From assembly GCF_050947875.1 (NCBI RefSeq), contig NC_134570.1, forward strand, positions 243,032,584 to 243,096,583: a DNA stretch of 64,000 nt, given 5' to 3'. This document shows, one piece after another, positions 23,267-33,024 of this stretch. The notes under the pieces were generated by a model that was not told the DNA's origin, did not search any database, and was given only the letters and a program-made list of their open reading frames with translations. This stretch comes from Dermacentor variabilis (taxonomy: Eukaryota > Arthropoda > Arachnida > Ixodida > Ixodidae). The position numbers were made by a program, and so were the translations under genes. Within the stretch, counting starts at the first letter, position 1. Every line of letters starts with the position of its first letter.

Positions 23267-24447
23267 ATATTTCTAAACAAGCAATGATGAAATTATATAG
23301 TCAAGCCATACCATTAGTACAACTGAGGTATTGCTTCTCCAGGGAGTCTCACTGCCACCTCCCCAATTTCGTAAATACGTAGGCATATTGACAACTTAGA
23401 CATGTTGAAGTTAACTTCACAGCCTATGTTTTAACATGACAAATAAACCAGATTAACCTAACATCCCCTATATCATTCTCTTAATCACTTGAAATACTAA
23501 CTAGCATGTGGCATGTAGTCATATTCTGTATGTATGTTTGGTGAATTGCACAAATCATTTTTGTTGCCCTTACAGCCTGGCTGAGGCTGTCATTCTTTAT
23601 AACAATTAAGCAACAACCTTACTTGGTGCATTGCTATGAGAACTATAACGAGCTTCACAGTAGCACTGCACTTGTACCCTCAGACCACATCGTCGACATG
23701 CTTCCGTAGATACTAGAGGCTGGCCACAATCAGCATAATTTTGAAATCTAGATGAACAGGGTGCGAATTCATGTGTATCAACTAAATGTTTCTTCCATTG
23801 AGAGGCTGTGTATTTGTGTGTGATATAGTTATCATATCACTATACTCATGGCAGAAGAACAGAATACACAAAACAACAAAATCAAGTTCTCTCTTAAAAG
23901 CTGATTTTTGCCACTATTATATGCAGCAAAGTAAGACTTCAGATAGCACAAATATGGCTTGGGTGCATTTTGTGCATTGTATAAGAAGTAGAGGTGGGCG
24001 AATGTGAATTTTTTTCAAACACATATTGAACAAAAATAGTAAGTATCAAATATTGAATTGTGACACAACAATGTAGGTACTTGTAGTAGCAATATTTATT
24101 TCCGTATATTTAGGTACTACCTCTTAACCAACTAGTGCAAAAGAAAGGTAACTATTGGGGACAAAGGATAAGTTTTAAATGCAAGCCTACTAATTGTTAT
24201 ATTAAAGAAAAACTACTTGAATAGTCTATCAACAACTTTAGAGGCTCGTTGCAAGGAAGCTTTCCAAGAAATAATGGCTGCTGTATGAAGAGCTTCCAAA
24301 AATGCACAATAAATTGTTACCAAAAAACATGGAAGTTGTAGAAGAAATAAACCTAATGAAGGACCAATGTTTTGCGGACACATGTAAAAACACTTGTCGC
24401 AAGGAAAACAGCACAGACCTGTCACATAAAAGATAAATCTGCTAGAT
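23267..24447. other. No gene seen between G4 and PLE-1
   Basis: AT-rich, with no coding signal. A loose run of GAAT/ATTGAA-like words near 24010-24060 recurs near 54290 and 55240 and may be low-complexity repeat. Confidence 0.45.
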
Positions 24448-24800
24448 CAAGAGATGAACAAGAAGGGACAAGGTAACCAAGTAAGCATGTGCACCCCATA
24501 ATTTCATGAAATGCAAGTCCTGAAAAGGAATGACGATCGGCTAACTCGGGAGATTTTTGAGGCATTTGAGATAAGTAAAACAGGAGCGTAATGTGTAAGC
24601 ACACAGTCAGTGGCCTTGACAAGAAAGGAAGTCACCTTTTTGAGACAGCCTCAAATATATGAGAAGAGACATGGCGATGAAAAAAATAAAAGAGGGAATT
24701 TCAATATAGAAATCAGTTGACAGTGCAGCTGCGTCCTTGGCTAGTCGTTCCTTATGTGTCCGTGTTCCTTAAGTTCTGCTGTTACAATCCTCGAAGAACG
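24448..24800 (+). repeat. PLE-1 upstream pseudo-LTR
   Basis: Direct repeat of 33461-33797. It contains the end of the PLE coding region (LTREI.EAFE.SK.G) and 3' untranslated sequence, placed upstream of the full element. Similarity ends near 24795-24800. Confidence 0.78.
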
Positions 24801-25050
24801 AAACAACTAGCCCAGTTAAACACCCTTTTAACATTCATTTTCAGCACTCTGAATGTTTCTACATGTTTCCTGCATCTGCTTGACTCAAGACAAACATGTC
24901 TTCACATTGCCTTCTTCACTTGCCGGGCCTGCTTATTCTCATGATGCATCAAGAAGAATGTTTCGGCGAAAGACGTTAGGTTGCTACTCAAGATGTTGTC
25001 GCCTTCCCAAGGACATGCAAGAAGAATTGTAAGGGTACTGCAGCTGAAAT

Positions 25051-26082
25051 GTGGAAACAGATTTGCCTACTCACAGACTCCTTACGGCGAGATCCTCTGG
25101 CAAAAAATCATATCGCCTTCACTTGGCCAGCGGCAGTTTTGGCACTGAATACATGTGGAATAAGTGGCTCCTGCCAATTTTGAAGTCAACAATACAAGGT
25201 CAAAAAGAGTACGAGAAGATAAGCAAGAACCCAGTGGTCACAGTAGGACAGGTGCAGCTCTCACAACCTTCTAAGGAAGTATTGGAACTCGGTCCAAAAT
25301 GTGCGCTTCCCCCGAGACTAGACGCAGCAGGAAAGCTTGCCATTATCAGACGAGTCGCAGCAAAAGTGAACGAAGAGGACGCTAGCAGAGTTGTTGCTGA
25401 AGGAGTAGATGAACTGGCTCGTCCAAAGAATGCAAATGTCATGTGCACAGTTTCGTTAAAACTGTAAAGGAATTGAAAAAAGAAAACTTCATATTGTGCC
25501 TTTCAGAAAAAGAAGGGGGATTTGTAGTATTCGATGCCAGCAGCTACAATACAAGAGCATTAGAAGCCATCAACAAGAACTTCCACAAGGAAGAAAACAA
25601 AGACCTAAAGGAAGCGAAAAGAAAGGTCAAGATGTTTCTAGGAGAAACAAGTAATGGTAGCCAGCTGTGCAGCAAGGTTAAAGCAGCAAAAACTACTACG
25701 CTGTCGGTGTTCATCAGTGGAAAAAGCCATAAGAATGGTACCCCATTCCATGCCATTTTATCGGAAGCAGACACGCAGCAATCGCTGCTTTCGGTACACC
25801 TTTTCAGGCAACTTTCCTAAGTTGGGGTAGAAGATCCGTTCATGATTAGGAACTCTCAAGAACTAACCTCCGAGATAAGAATATACAAAATTAATTATTG
25901 GTACGGGTTCTTGATTGACATTGAAGATGTGTTATTCAATACTGTAAGCGGATTTTATGAATGTACATCAAGGAGCAAGGAGCCATTCCATTTCAAAACT
26001 CGGTAGGAATGTCTGTGGAAACCTTCTTGTAGCTGTTGAGTGTCTATCTCGTTGCCACAATAGCTGTACATGATGGTACCTT
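25051..26082 (+). pseudogene. PLE-1 N-terminal region and start of RT
   Basis: The first open piece contains SKEVLELGPKCALPPR and a VAEGVDEL stretch, matching the region upstream of Penelope RT. After a frame change near 25445 a second piece continues with ENFILCLSEKEGGFVVFDAS and NGTPFHAILSEADT, corresponding to the conserved P-F-R-x-I-V-S-x-x block. A third piece with IDIEDVLFN corresponds to RT motif A. At least two frameshifts. It ends where the palindromic insert begins after HDGT. Confidence 0.78.
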
Positions 26083-26386
26083 ATAGTCAAGAGTTCGACG
26101 AAAGTTTGTCTGGTCAGGTAACATGATGATGAAGAAATTGCGGTCACTGATCAAGTCAAGGTGAAAATAGCACAGACGTTTCGGGACCCGTACGGGTTCC
26201 TTGACCACACTAAAAGCGGGCAAGAGCCGCAAGTCGTTTTTGTGCCAAAATGTGACGTTACATTTTGGCACAAAAACGACTTGCGGCTCTTGCACGCTTT
26301 TAGTGCGATCAAGGAGCCCGTACGGGTCCCGAAACGTCTCTGTATTATTTTCACCTTGACTTGGTCAGTGACCGCAATTTCTTCAT
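26083..26386. mobile_element. Palindromic 304-bp insert in PLE-1 RT
   Basis: Two near-identical arms of ~140 bp face each other about a centre near 26260. The insert is flanked by an exact 14-bp duplication CATGATGGTACCTT (26069-26082 and 26387-26400). Removing it with one duplication copy rejoins the RT frame (HDGT to LFVQKRGVYIGS). CGAAACGTCT and the surrounding words resemble Penelope terminal sequence, so this may be an inverted PLE end; that is inference. Confidence 0.8.
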
Positions 26387-26400
26387 CATGATGGTACCTT

Positions 26401-26776
26401 GTTTGTTCAAAAAAGAGGGGTCTACATTGGATCAGAAATAGCACCAATCCTGAGTGACTTGTACTTGGCAGCATGCCACAAGAAAATTCAAGGATCCATC
26501 AAGGAAAGGCGTGTCGCACGGATCTATCGATATGTGGACAGCTTCTTGATACTGTACCAAACAGAGAATGCAGTCGATTCCCAACAACTTAAGGACACCG
26601 TACTGGAGTCCTTTCAAACAATGTGCCCAGAGCTGAACTTCACTTATGAGCATCCGAAGCACAGTTGCCTGCAGTTCCTTGACATTTTACTAGAATTTCA
26701 ACCAGGACATCTATGCTGGGGGCACGAGCCCAGAAACAATTTCTTCCCTTCACGTCAAGCCATTCCAAGACTGTAA
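26401..26776 (+). pseudogene. PLE-1 RT catalytic part
   Basis: The frame contains KRGVYIGSEIAPILSDLYLA (Penelope G-x-x-I-G block) and the catalytic box at 26531-26542, which reads Y-V-D-S where Penelope RTs have Y-V-D-D. This is followed by the ELNFTYEHP...LQFLDILLEF block. The lost second aspartate implies an inactive polymerase. The frame ends at 26776. Confidence 0.82.
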
Positions 26777-27295
26777 AAAGGGCAATAGCAAGTGCAGCGT
26801 TTAGTTTAGCACTAAAGAAATCATGCCAGCATCAAAAAAACAAAGGTTTCAGCAGCAACTAGATAGGCTGAAAAATGCAGGGTACCCCGTGTCAATGCTA
26901 TGAGCATAGCTGAAGGCCTCACAAGAAGATTAAAAGGAAACAAGAAAGCAAAAGCTGACCTGAAGTTGCGGATGCCAAAAATAATTCTGAAAAAATTCGA
27001 TATGTGCATGGACTGACCCACAATCTCATCAAGATTGGTAAAAGACATGGCATCCGAGCAGTGTGCTCAGCTCCAAACAAGGGAAAAAGTATGTGGGCAC
27101 GAGTGCACCAGGAAAAAAAAAGGAACCACAATGTCAGATCACGCACCAGAGCAGATACTGTGATTGCGTCAAAGGAGTAGTGTACACCATCCCCCTGTCC
27201 TGTGGAAAACAATACATAGGGCAAACAGGAAAATGCCTTAATAATTGAACAAGAGAGCACGCATCATCACTTTCAGGGACCCCTGGCAGCAATCT
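26777..27295 (+). pseudogene. PLE-1 linker and start of GIY-YIG endonuclease
   Basis: Short frames cover the RT-to-nuclease linker. At 27174-27221 the sequence encodes G-V-V-Y ... Q-Y-I-G-Q-T-G-K-C, the two halves of the GIY-YIG core (G-V-Y and Y-I-G). The frame continues to REHASSLSG-like sequence and is cut near 27295 by the LINE tail. The missing end resumes at 33425. Confidence 0.8.
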
Positions 27296-27747
27296 AAAAA
27301 AATATTATGTTCCTAACGTTTTCAATTCTTTACCCACGGAACTGTACTCTATCTCATCAAAACGGACACTCAAACTGTACCTCAAAACCAATTGCTCTTC
27401 TGTTTAGTTGTCATTAGAGCCCATGCTATAGTTTGGATCAGTTTCGTTTGGTCTAGATTGGTGTGTATCCTTGTTTGTTTCACTTTATATCTTTTTAGCT
27501 TGCGTTTGCTCGTAGCTCACATTTTGTTTTTGGTACTTTGCTTTTGCGTTGTAGCCTCCTTTTTCGTTGTAGTTTGCTTTTGTTATGTAAATTGCTTCAG
27601 TTTATAGCTTGCTAACCTTGCTTTATTCTTTTTTTCTTAGTACTTGTCGCTGACATCCGCGTACAGCCCGACAAGCCTTCATGGCTTGGGCTGACCGGTT
27701 TTCTGAATGTGTAAAATTTTCATGAAATAAAATATATTATTATTATA
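27296..27747 (+). mobile_element. 5'-truncated LINE 3' end nested in PLE-1
   Basis: The end of a non-LTR RT frame (NVFNSLPTELYSISS, the W/F-N-x-L-P C-terminal block) is followed by a stop at 27408. About 300 bp of T-rich 3' untranslated sequence follows, ending in AATAAAATAT and an ATT-repeat tail. P3 is inserted in that tail; a few tail bases lie beyond P3 at 33420-33434. Clade not determined; CR1/Jockey-like in style. Confidence 0.7.
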
Positions 27748-27870
27748 CAGTCGACTCCCGTTAATACGAAGTTCACGGGGACCGCAAAAAACTTCGAATT
27801 AAACGAACTTCCAATTAAGCACAAAACACAAAAAACAGCACTTTATTTGTGGCGAAATCGAGTATTTTCT

Positions 27871-28033
27871 CTAAGAAAAATAGTCGGTCATCTTGCTTTG
27901 CTTCTTCTTGCCGAATCGCGTTGCTGAAAGCAAGTTCTGCAGGCTGTAGATGTGGCGGAACGCTTCTTCCGCGTTACCTTCAGCGGCAAAGAAGCGCTCC
28001 GCAAGAGCAAGGCCCGCAGCTACATCGGCAGCC
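27871..28033 (-). pseudogene. P3 transposase, C-terminal piece beyond the Harbinger insert
   Basis: The minus-strand frame reads AADVAAGLALAERFFA ... LQNLLSATRFGKKKQ ... MTDYFS and stops at 27871-27873. The K/Q-rich MTDYF ending is typical of Tigger transposases. It joins the main body in frame if the insert and one TTA copy are removed, for a predicted 504-residue protein. Confidence 0.85.
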
Positions 28034-28421
28034 TTATGGTACGTTCACATTGAGGAATCCGACGTCTACAGCGAATGGAATTCTCCTGCCGCCGAAAATC
28101 GCGTAGTTCACACTGCTTGCGGACCGCGCCGCCGGAAAGACATACAGCGCCATCTGCCCCATAAAGTGCTAACCTCCAATCAAGCGCGGGATATCCCGGA
28201 TGTTCGCGCGGCTCGAAATTGCACAGTTGTCTCCGCTCGTGTCGAGTTCGTGTGTTTATGTTGCGCGTCTCCACCATTATTTGAAAAGACAATGATGAAC
28301 CCCGAGCAAGAAGAGGCAGTACTGCTCGGCCTGTTGGCAAGCGCCTTTCTGGCAATGCATGACGCGCAGAAGCATTCACCGAAGCTCGCGACCGATCGTG
28401 TGCCACAAGTCGTCCTTCAGC

Positions 28422-29743
28422 AAAGGGACACTAAAGGTTACCAGAAACTCAAGTTAAAGTGGTAGAGCAATGTTCTAGAACGTCTAAGGCGTCAATATAA
28501 TCGCAAACAGAGCTTTAGTAACCGAGAAATTGAGGTAAATGCATGACGCGATTTGAGACCCCCCAGCGACATTCCGGTACTAGACCGATGACGAAAGGTC
28601 TCCTCATAATTTGTGTTACTAATACTCAACTACTCGTATTAAAAATATCATTTCATTCGATTATAAGCCGGAAAAAATGCTACTTGTCTACGTCTATTCG
28701 ATTCTAGGAAAAAATAACATTTTGACGTTACCCTGCAGTAATATGGGTGTTCGAAAGGTTTCGTTTTCGCTCGACTCTGCGCCGCGCACGCTTTGGAGTT
28801 TCAGTAGTTTCGTTATCGCGTCGTGCTGTGAGGGTTCTGCTCGCGAAACTTTCATTTGGAACAAGCAGCGAGAATGCCACGTCCATGTGATGTCGTGGGA
28901 AGCCCTCGTTGCTTTCCCGCTCCGGAGAGCCGGTGTCGAGGCCGCCGTCGTAGTACGCAACGACGCCGGCAGTGCGAGCCCTCAGAAGCAGGTCGCGCTC
29001 GTCGGTGCTCAAATCGCTGAAGTTGAGCCCACCATCGCGAGCCAATCTGTCGGTGTCAGGGTCCATTGCGACGAGCGTCGAAGTTAGCGTCATAGAATGA
29101 AGTACCAGCTTATGGGCGTCTTGCGCTGGAGTGTGAGGTATAGTAGCGGCGCCTGGTGGCGGTGCGGGAAACGACATCTGGGTCGTGCCAGCTTGGGTCG
29201 TATTGAGCCCTGGCTGTGGCGAAGCACGTTTCTAGGCCGAGTTTTGTGTCGATTCGCACATTTTTATGCCCTGTTGCGAGTGCGAAAAGGCTCGTCGCTT
29301 CTCATAGACCACGCCGACCACGCTGCGAGCTCGCTGCAGCCTATAGTTTAACGAAAACTGACTCTCCGTGTGCCGTGGGACGTAACGTGGGACGTAATTC
29401 GTTCCTCCTTCCGCTAGCCACCATACTCCCGCTTTCGCTCTGCTGTCGGCTCTGTCTTGGCTCTGTTTCTGGCCGCGCGTTCGCGTTTTGCGCAGAAAAG
29501 CCGTAGCGCCGTCTGCGGACCCCGTTCTACTCACCGATGGCGCAACGTCACTATGAGACCATGATGTCAGTTCTCCTCGATCGGAGGGCGGGCGATTTGA
29601 ACTCGCTAGAGGTACGCGGACGCTTCAGAATGCATTTTCTCTTAAAATAAGTCTCTCCTTGGCACGAAACAAGCGTTTCGAGGTTTCTGGGATGGTATTT
29701 CAACAGTCCACGTTGACTTAATAGTAACCTTTAGTGTCCCTTT
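28422..29743. mobile_element. 1.3-kb TIR element inside Harbinger unit A
   Basis: Inverted ends AAAGGGACACTAAAGGTTAC are identical over 20 bases at both sides. The interrupted host sequence is known from units B and C (CCTTCAGCACG), so the insertion point is firm. The duplication is 4 to 8 bp depending on where the end is set (CAGC exact, TCAGCA if two bases shorter). Superfamily uncertain. Confidence 0.75.
28728..29177 (-). CDS. Hypothetical 149-codon ORF in the 1.3-kb TIR element
   Basis: Open minus-strand frame with high GC, starting MSFPAPPPG and containing LARDGGLNFSDLSTDERDLL and a basic RARRRVERKRN stretch near the C-terminus. I do not recognise the family. It may be a transposase fragment, a captured host exon or chance in GC-rich DNA. 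A further GC-rich segment follows at 29200-29520 with no clear frame. Confidence 0.3.
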   Translation of the reverse strand: MSFPAPPPGAATIPHTPAQDAHKLVLHSMTLTSTLVAMDPDTDRLARDGGLNFSDLSTDERDLLLRARTAGVVAYYDGGLDTGSPERESNEGFPRHHMDVAFSLLVPNESFASRTLTARRDNETTETPKRARRRVERKRNLSNTHITAG

Positions 29744-30058
29744 CAGCACGTTGTCTTTGTGCTTCAAGTGGCGCTTATCGTAGAGGACTGGGTGGTCGCG
29801 CACCAGTTCGATGAGCATTTCGGATGTGGATGTCGCGGCGGACTTTGACTGCAACTACTGCGACATGACGGGAGACTCGGCCGCCATCTTTGGAAGTTCT
29901 GTTTCGCTCTCCCCGATTGGTCAGCGCCGCGCGGCGGCGAGGCAATCCGGCGGCAGCTGCCACAAAAATCGGTACGGGAGTGATTGGCGCGGAAGGGGCT
30001 ATTCCGGCGGATCTCGCCACCGCCGAACTGGGTTCCGCCGTTGCCCCGTTCACACTGA

Positions 30059-30786
30059 TGGTACGTTCACACTGAGGAATCTGGTGTCTACAGCGAATGC
30101 AATTCTCCTGCCGCCGAAAATCACGTGGTTCACACTGCTTGCGGACCGCGCCGCCGGAAAGACATACAGCGCCATCTGCCCCATAAAGTGCTAACCTCCA
30201 ATCAAGCGCGGGATATCCCAGATGTTCGCGCGGTTCGAAATTGTGCAGTTGTCTCCGCTCGCGTCGAGTTCGTGTGTTTATGTTGCGCGTCTCCACCATT
30301 ACTTGGAAAGACAATGATGAACCCCGAGCAAGAAGAGGCAGTACTGCTCGGCCTGTTGGCAAGCACCTTTCTGGCGATGCATGACGCGCAGAAGCTTTCG
30401 CCGAAGCTCGCGACCGATCTTGTGCCACAAGTCGTCCTTCAGCACGCTGTCTTTGTGCTTCAAGTGGCGCTTATCGTAGAGGGCTGGGTGGTTGCGCACC
30501 AGTTCGATGAGCATTTCGGATGTGGATGTCCCGGCGGACTTTGATGACTGCGACGACTGCGACGTGACGTGAGACTCGGCCGCCATCTTTGGAAGTTCTG
30601 TTTCGCGCGCCCCGATTGGTCAGCGCCGCGCGGCGGCGAGGCAATCCGGCGGCAGCTGCCGCAATAATCGGTACGGGAGCGATCAGCGCGGAAGGGGCTA
30701 TTCCGGCGGATCTCGCCGCCGCCGAACTGGGTTCCGCCAAACTGGGCGCCGCTCCAGACGCCGAATGTCTCAGTGTGAACGGGGCA
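30059..30786 (-). mobile_element. Harbinger unit B (728 bp), nested in the end of unit C
   Basis: Left end TGGTACGTTCACAC and right end GTGTGAACGGGGCA form terminal inverted repeats. TGA is duplicated on both sides (30056-30058 and 30787-30789), matching the T-N-A target style of Harbinger. It carries its own MADF frame and is nearly complete. Confidence 0.8.
30299..30586 (-). CDS. MADF-domain protein of Harbinger unit B
   Basis: 95 codons. After a Ser/Thr-rich start the MADF core reads EMLIELVRNHPALYDKRHLK, with a conserved tryptophan in DDLWHKIGREL (residues ~27-60). MADF domains bind DNA. The frame stops at a TAA directly preceded by AAG; on the coding strand AAGTAATG could instead be a 5' splice site, so this may be only the first exon. 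No catalytic nuclease is encoded in the unit. Confidence 0.6.
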   Translation of the reverse strand: MAAESHVTSQSSQSSKSAGTSTSEMLIELVRNHPALYDKRHLKHKDSVLKDDLWHKIGRELRRKLLRVMHRQKGACQQAEQYCLFLLGVHHCLSK

Positions 30787-30958
30787 TGAGACATTCGGCG
30801 TCAGGAGGCGGCGCCCAGTTCGGCGGCGGCGAGATCCGCCGGAATAGCCCCTTCCACGCCGATCGCTCCCGTACTGATTTTTGCGGCAGCTGCCGCCGGA
30901 TTGCCTCGCCGCCGCGCGGCGCTGACCAATCGGGGAGCGCGAAACAGAACTTCCAAAG

Positions 30959-31246
30959 ATGGCGGCCGAGTCTCGCGTCATGTCGCAGTTGTCGCAGTCA
31001 TCAAAGTCCACCGCGACGTCCACATCCGAAATGCTCATCGAACTGGTGCGCAACCACCCAGTCCTCTACGATAAGCGCCACTTGAAGCACAAAGAGAACG
31101 TGCTGAAGGACGACTTGTGGCACAAGATCGGTCGCGAGCTTCGGCGAAAGCTTCTGCGCGTCATGCATCGCCAGAAAGGTGCTTGCCAACAGGCCGAGCA
31201 GTACTGCCTCTTCTTGCTCGGGGTTCATCATTGTCTTTCCAAGTAA
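30959..31246 (+). CDS. MADF-domain protein of Harbinger unit C
   Basis: 95 codons, plus strand, almost identical to the unit B protein but in opposite orientation. Starts MAAESRVMSQ, MADF core EMLIELVRNHPVLYDKRHLK with the W-x-x-I motif. It ends at the same possible splice donor. The intact frame in two copies suggests recent spread or gene conversion between the arms. Confidence 0.6.
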   Translation: MAAESRVMSQLSQSSKSTATSTSEMLIELVRNHPVLYDKRHLKHKENVLKDDLWHKIGRELRRKLLRVMHRQKGACQQAEQYCLFLLGVHHCLSK

Positions 31247-31489
31247 TGGTGGAGACGCGCAACATAAACACACGAACTCGACGCGAGCGGAGACAACTGC
31301 GCAATTTCGAGCCGCGCGAACACCCGGGATATCCCGCGCTTGATTGGAGGTTAGCACTTTATGGGGCAGATGGCGCTGTATGTCTTTCCGGCAGCGCGGT
31401 CCGCAAGCAGTGTGAACTACGCGATTTTCGGCGGCAGGAGAATTCCATTCGCTGTAGACGCCGGATTCCTCAGTGTGAACGTACCATTA

Positions 31490-32838
31490 GGTTGCGGCTC
31501 GCCTTCAACGTCATCGTCGCTTTCCTGGGTGGCTTCCTGGGGCCGAATAATCTCTACAATTTCGCTATCCTTCAGCCCACCGCACGTTTCGACCGCCTCG
31601 TCTACGGTGACGTAATCTTCAAAATTGACGTCCCCGAGAGCTTCACCAAAATCAGTGCCGTCAAGCTCGCTTGTTGACGCTTCTTCCTCCGCTGAAATTT
31701 CAGAGGCATCCTCCGAAGAAGCTGCCACAAAACTGCAAGCCCTGAAGCAGTTTGCGATTGTTTCTTGCTTCACACGATCCCATGCTCGCGCCAACATGTG
31801 GATGGCACTAAGCAGGCTCACCTCGTACTTTGTGGAGCTATCCATACACAAAATCATGCGCTCGAGGAGGTGCCGCCTGTACAGGACTTTAACATTCTTG
31901 ATGATGCCTTGGTCCATTGGCTGCAAAACAGCCGTTGTGTTTACAGGCAAAAATGCGAGGCGTATTGCACTCAGGGCTGGCACATTCACGTGAGCACTGC
32001 AGTGATCGACAAGGAACAACACCTTGCGGTTCGAAGCAGCAAACTTGCGGTCCAATTTGCTTATCCAGCTCTTGAAGATTTCGGCCGTCATCCACGCTTT
32101 TTTTTTCCCCTCATAGGCCACAGGCAGCGTCTTCACGCCTTTAAAACATCTCGGCTTCGCGGCTTTCCCGATCACAAGTAACCGACATCGTTCCGTGCCA
32201 GTCATGTTTGCCGCGATCAGCACCGACACTCTCTCCTTGCTGCGTTTGTCCCCAGCACAGTCGTCGTCCTTGAATGTCAGGGTCTTCTCTGGTAGAAGCC
32301 GATAAATGAGTGCAGTCTCATCTGCATTGAAGATGTCTTCCGGTCTGTATTCGGCGAGATATTCACGCAGCTTTCCGTCCTTCCACGTGGCGCATGTTTC
32401 CTGGTTAACGGACGCCTTTTCACCGCACACGCTCTTGAAAACCAGGTCATGGCGATCTTTAAAGCGCGTCAGCCATCCATCTGACGAAACGAAGTCATCG
32501 ATCCCCAACATTGCTGCAAGCGTTCGGGCTTTCATTGCAACGATGTCTCCGCTGAGAGGAAGTTTGTTGCTCCTGGCCTCCCTAATCCAAACCAGCAGAG
32601 CCTTCTCCAACTCTGGGTAAGCGCCGGTGCGCATTCGCTTCCGAGAAGTCTTCAACTTGTCGTTCTCAAATGCATCCATTATTGTGCGCTTGTTCTTGAT
32701 GCAGTTAGAGAGCGTGTTCGGCTTGATCCCGTACTTCCGTGCTATGTTTTGTTTGGCGGCACCTCCCTTCTCAACTTCCTTTAAAACCTCGACTTTTGTT
32801 GCCAGGTCGAGCGTGCAATAAGAGCCACGGTTTGCCAT
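31490..32838 (-). pseudogene. P3 Tigger/pogo transposase, main body
   Basis: The minus-strand frame from ATG at 32838 has no stop for 449 codons. N-terminal CENP-B-type helix-turn-helix at residues ~8-52 (TKVEVLKEVEKGG, ARKYGIKPNTLSNCIKNK). Second CENPB/Tc5-type HTH at ~74-132 (WLTRFKDRH). DDE_1 nuclease with the catalytic triad Asp173 (NADET), Asp278 (LVDHCSAH) and Asp309 (LQPMDQG). An acidic C-terminal region follows. At 31489 the reading runs into a Harbinger terminal repeat, giving a false tail and stop at 31417. Removing that insert would give 504 residues, a normal family length. All catalytic residues are present. Confidence 0.92.
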
Positions 32839-33024
32839 GGCTATAAACTGCGCGACTAGGTACAGTCAATTCCGAATCACTCGTGGAACTACCTAGCCTA
32901 CGAGTTTCCTGCACAAAGGCGCTCGACGAACACACGCCTCGAGCTGTGCACGCTGCAAGACTAATCTCGCACAATCTCGCCACTGCCAGTATGCAGCGCT
33001 GCGTGCACCTATGGCACCCGCGTC

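Larger units (their letters stand above)
28277..29887 (-). pseudogene. Unit A MADF protein, split by an insertion
   Basis: The ATG is at 29887 (minus) and the first half runs to 29744 with EMLIELVRDHPVLYDKRHLK, the start of a MADF (Myb/SANT-like) DNA-binding domain. The second half lies beyond the insertion at 28277-28421. The protein is otherwise the same as in units B and C. MADF or Myb-like partner proteins are standard in PIF/Harbinger elements; that part is family knowledge. Confidence 0.7.
28037..30040 (-). mobile_element. Harbinger unit A (right end truncated, carries another element)
   Basis: Starts with the outer terminal repeat and matches units B and C across the MADF region and a GC-rich non-coding part. 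It lacks the inner terminal repeat at ~30040, where unit C begins. Split at 28422-29743 by a 1.3-kb element. Confidence 0.75.
28037..31486. mobile_element. Composite of inverted Harbinger-like (MADF) units in P3 transposase
   Basis: Both outer ends read TGGTACGTTCACA inward and are flanked by an exact 3-bp TTA duplication (28034-28036 and 31487-31489), as for PIF/Harbinger. Inside are unit A, inverted unit C, and unit B nested in C. Only a MADF-domain protein is recognisable; no DDE nuclease is seen, so it is non-autonomous. Confidence 0.82.
30041..31486 (+). mobile_element. Harbinger unit C (inverted relative to A, split by unit B)
   Basis: The left terminal repeat GCCCCGTTCACACTGA at 30043-30058 is completed at 30790 by GACATTCGGCG once unit B and one TGA copy are removed. 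The right terminal repeat ends at 31486. With unit A it forms a long inverted repeat. Confidence 0.78.

Noticed and set aside
29775..30428. 217-codon minus-strand ORF
   Set aside because: Spans the boundary between Harbinger units A and B and reads out of frame with the MADF protein in both.
30460..31053. 197-codon minus-strand ORF across the centre of the Harbinger inverted repeat
   Set aside because: It runs through the palindrome centre and reads antisense of one MADF unit. It is a composition artefact of GC-rich inverted arms.
31417..31489. Native C-terminus of the P3 transposase
   Set aside because: The last ~23 codons of the open frame are Harbinger terminal repeat. The true end lies at 27871-28033.
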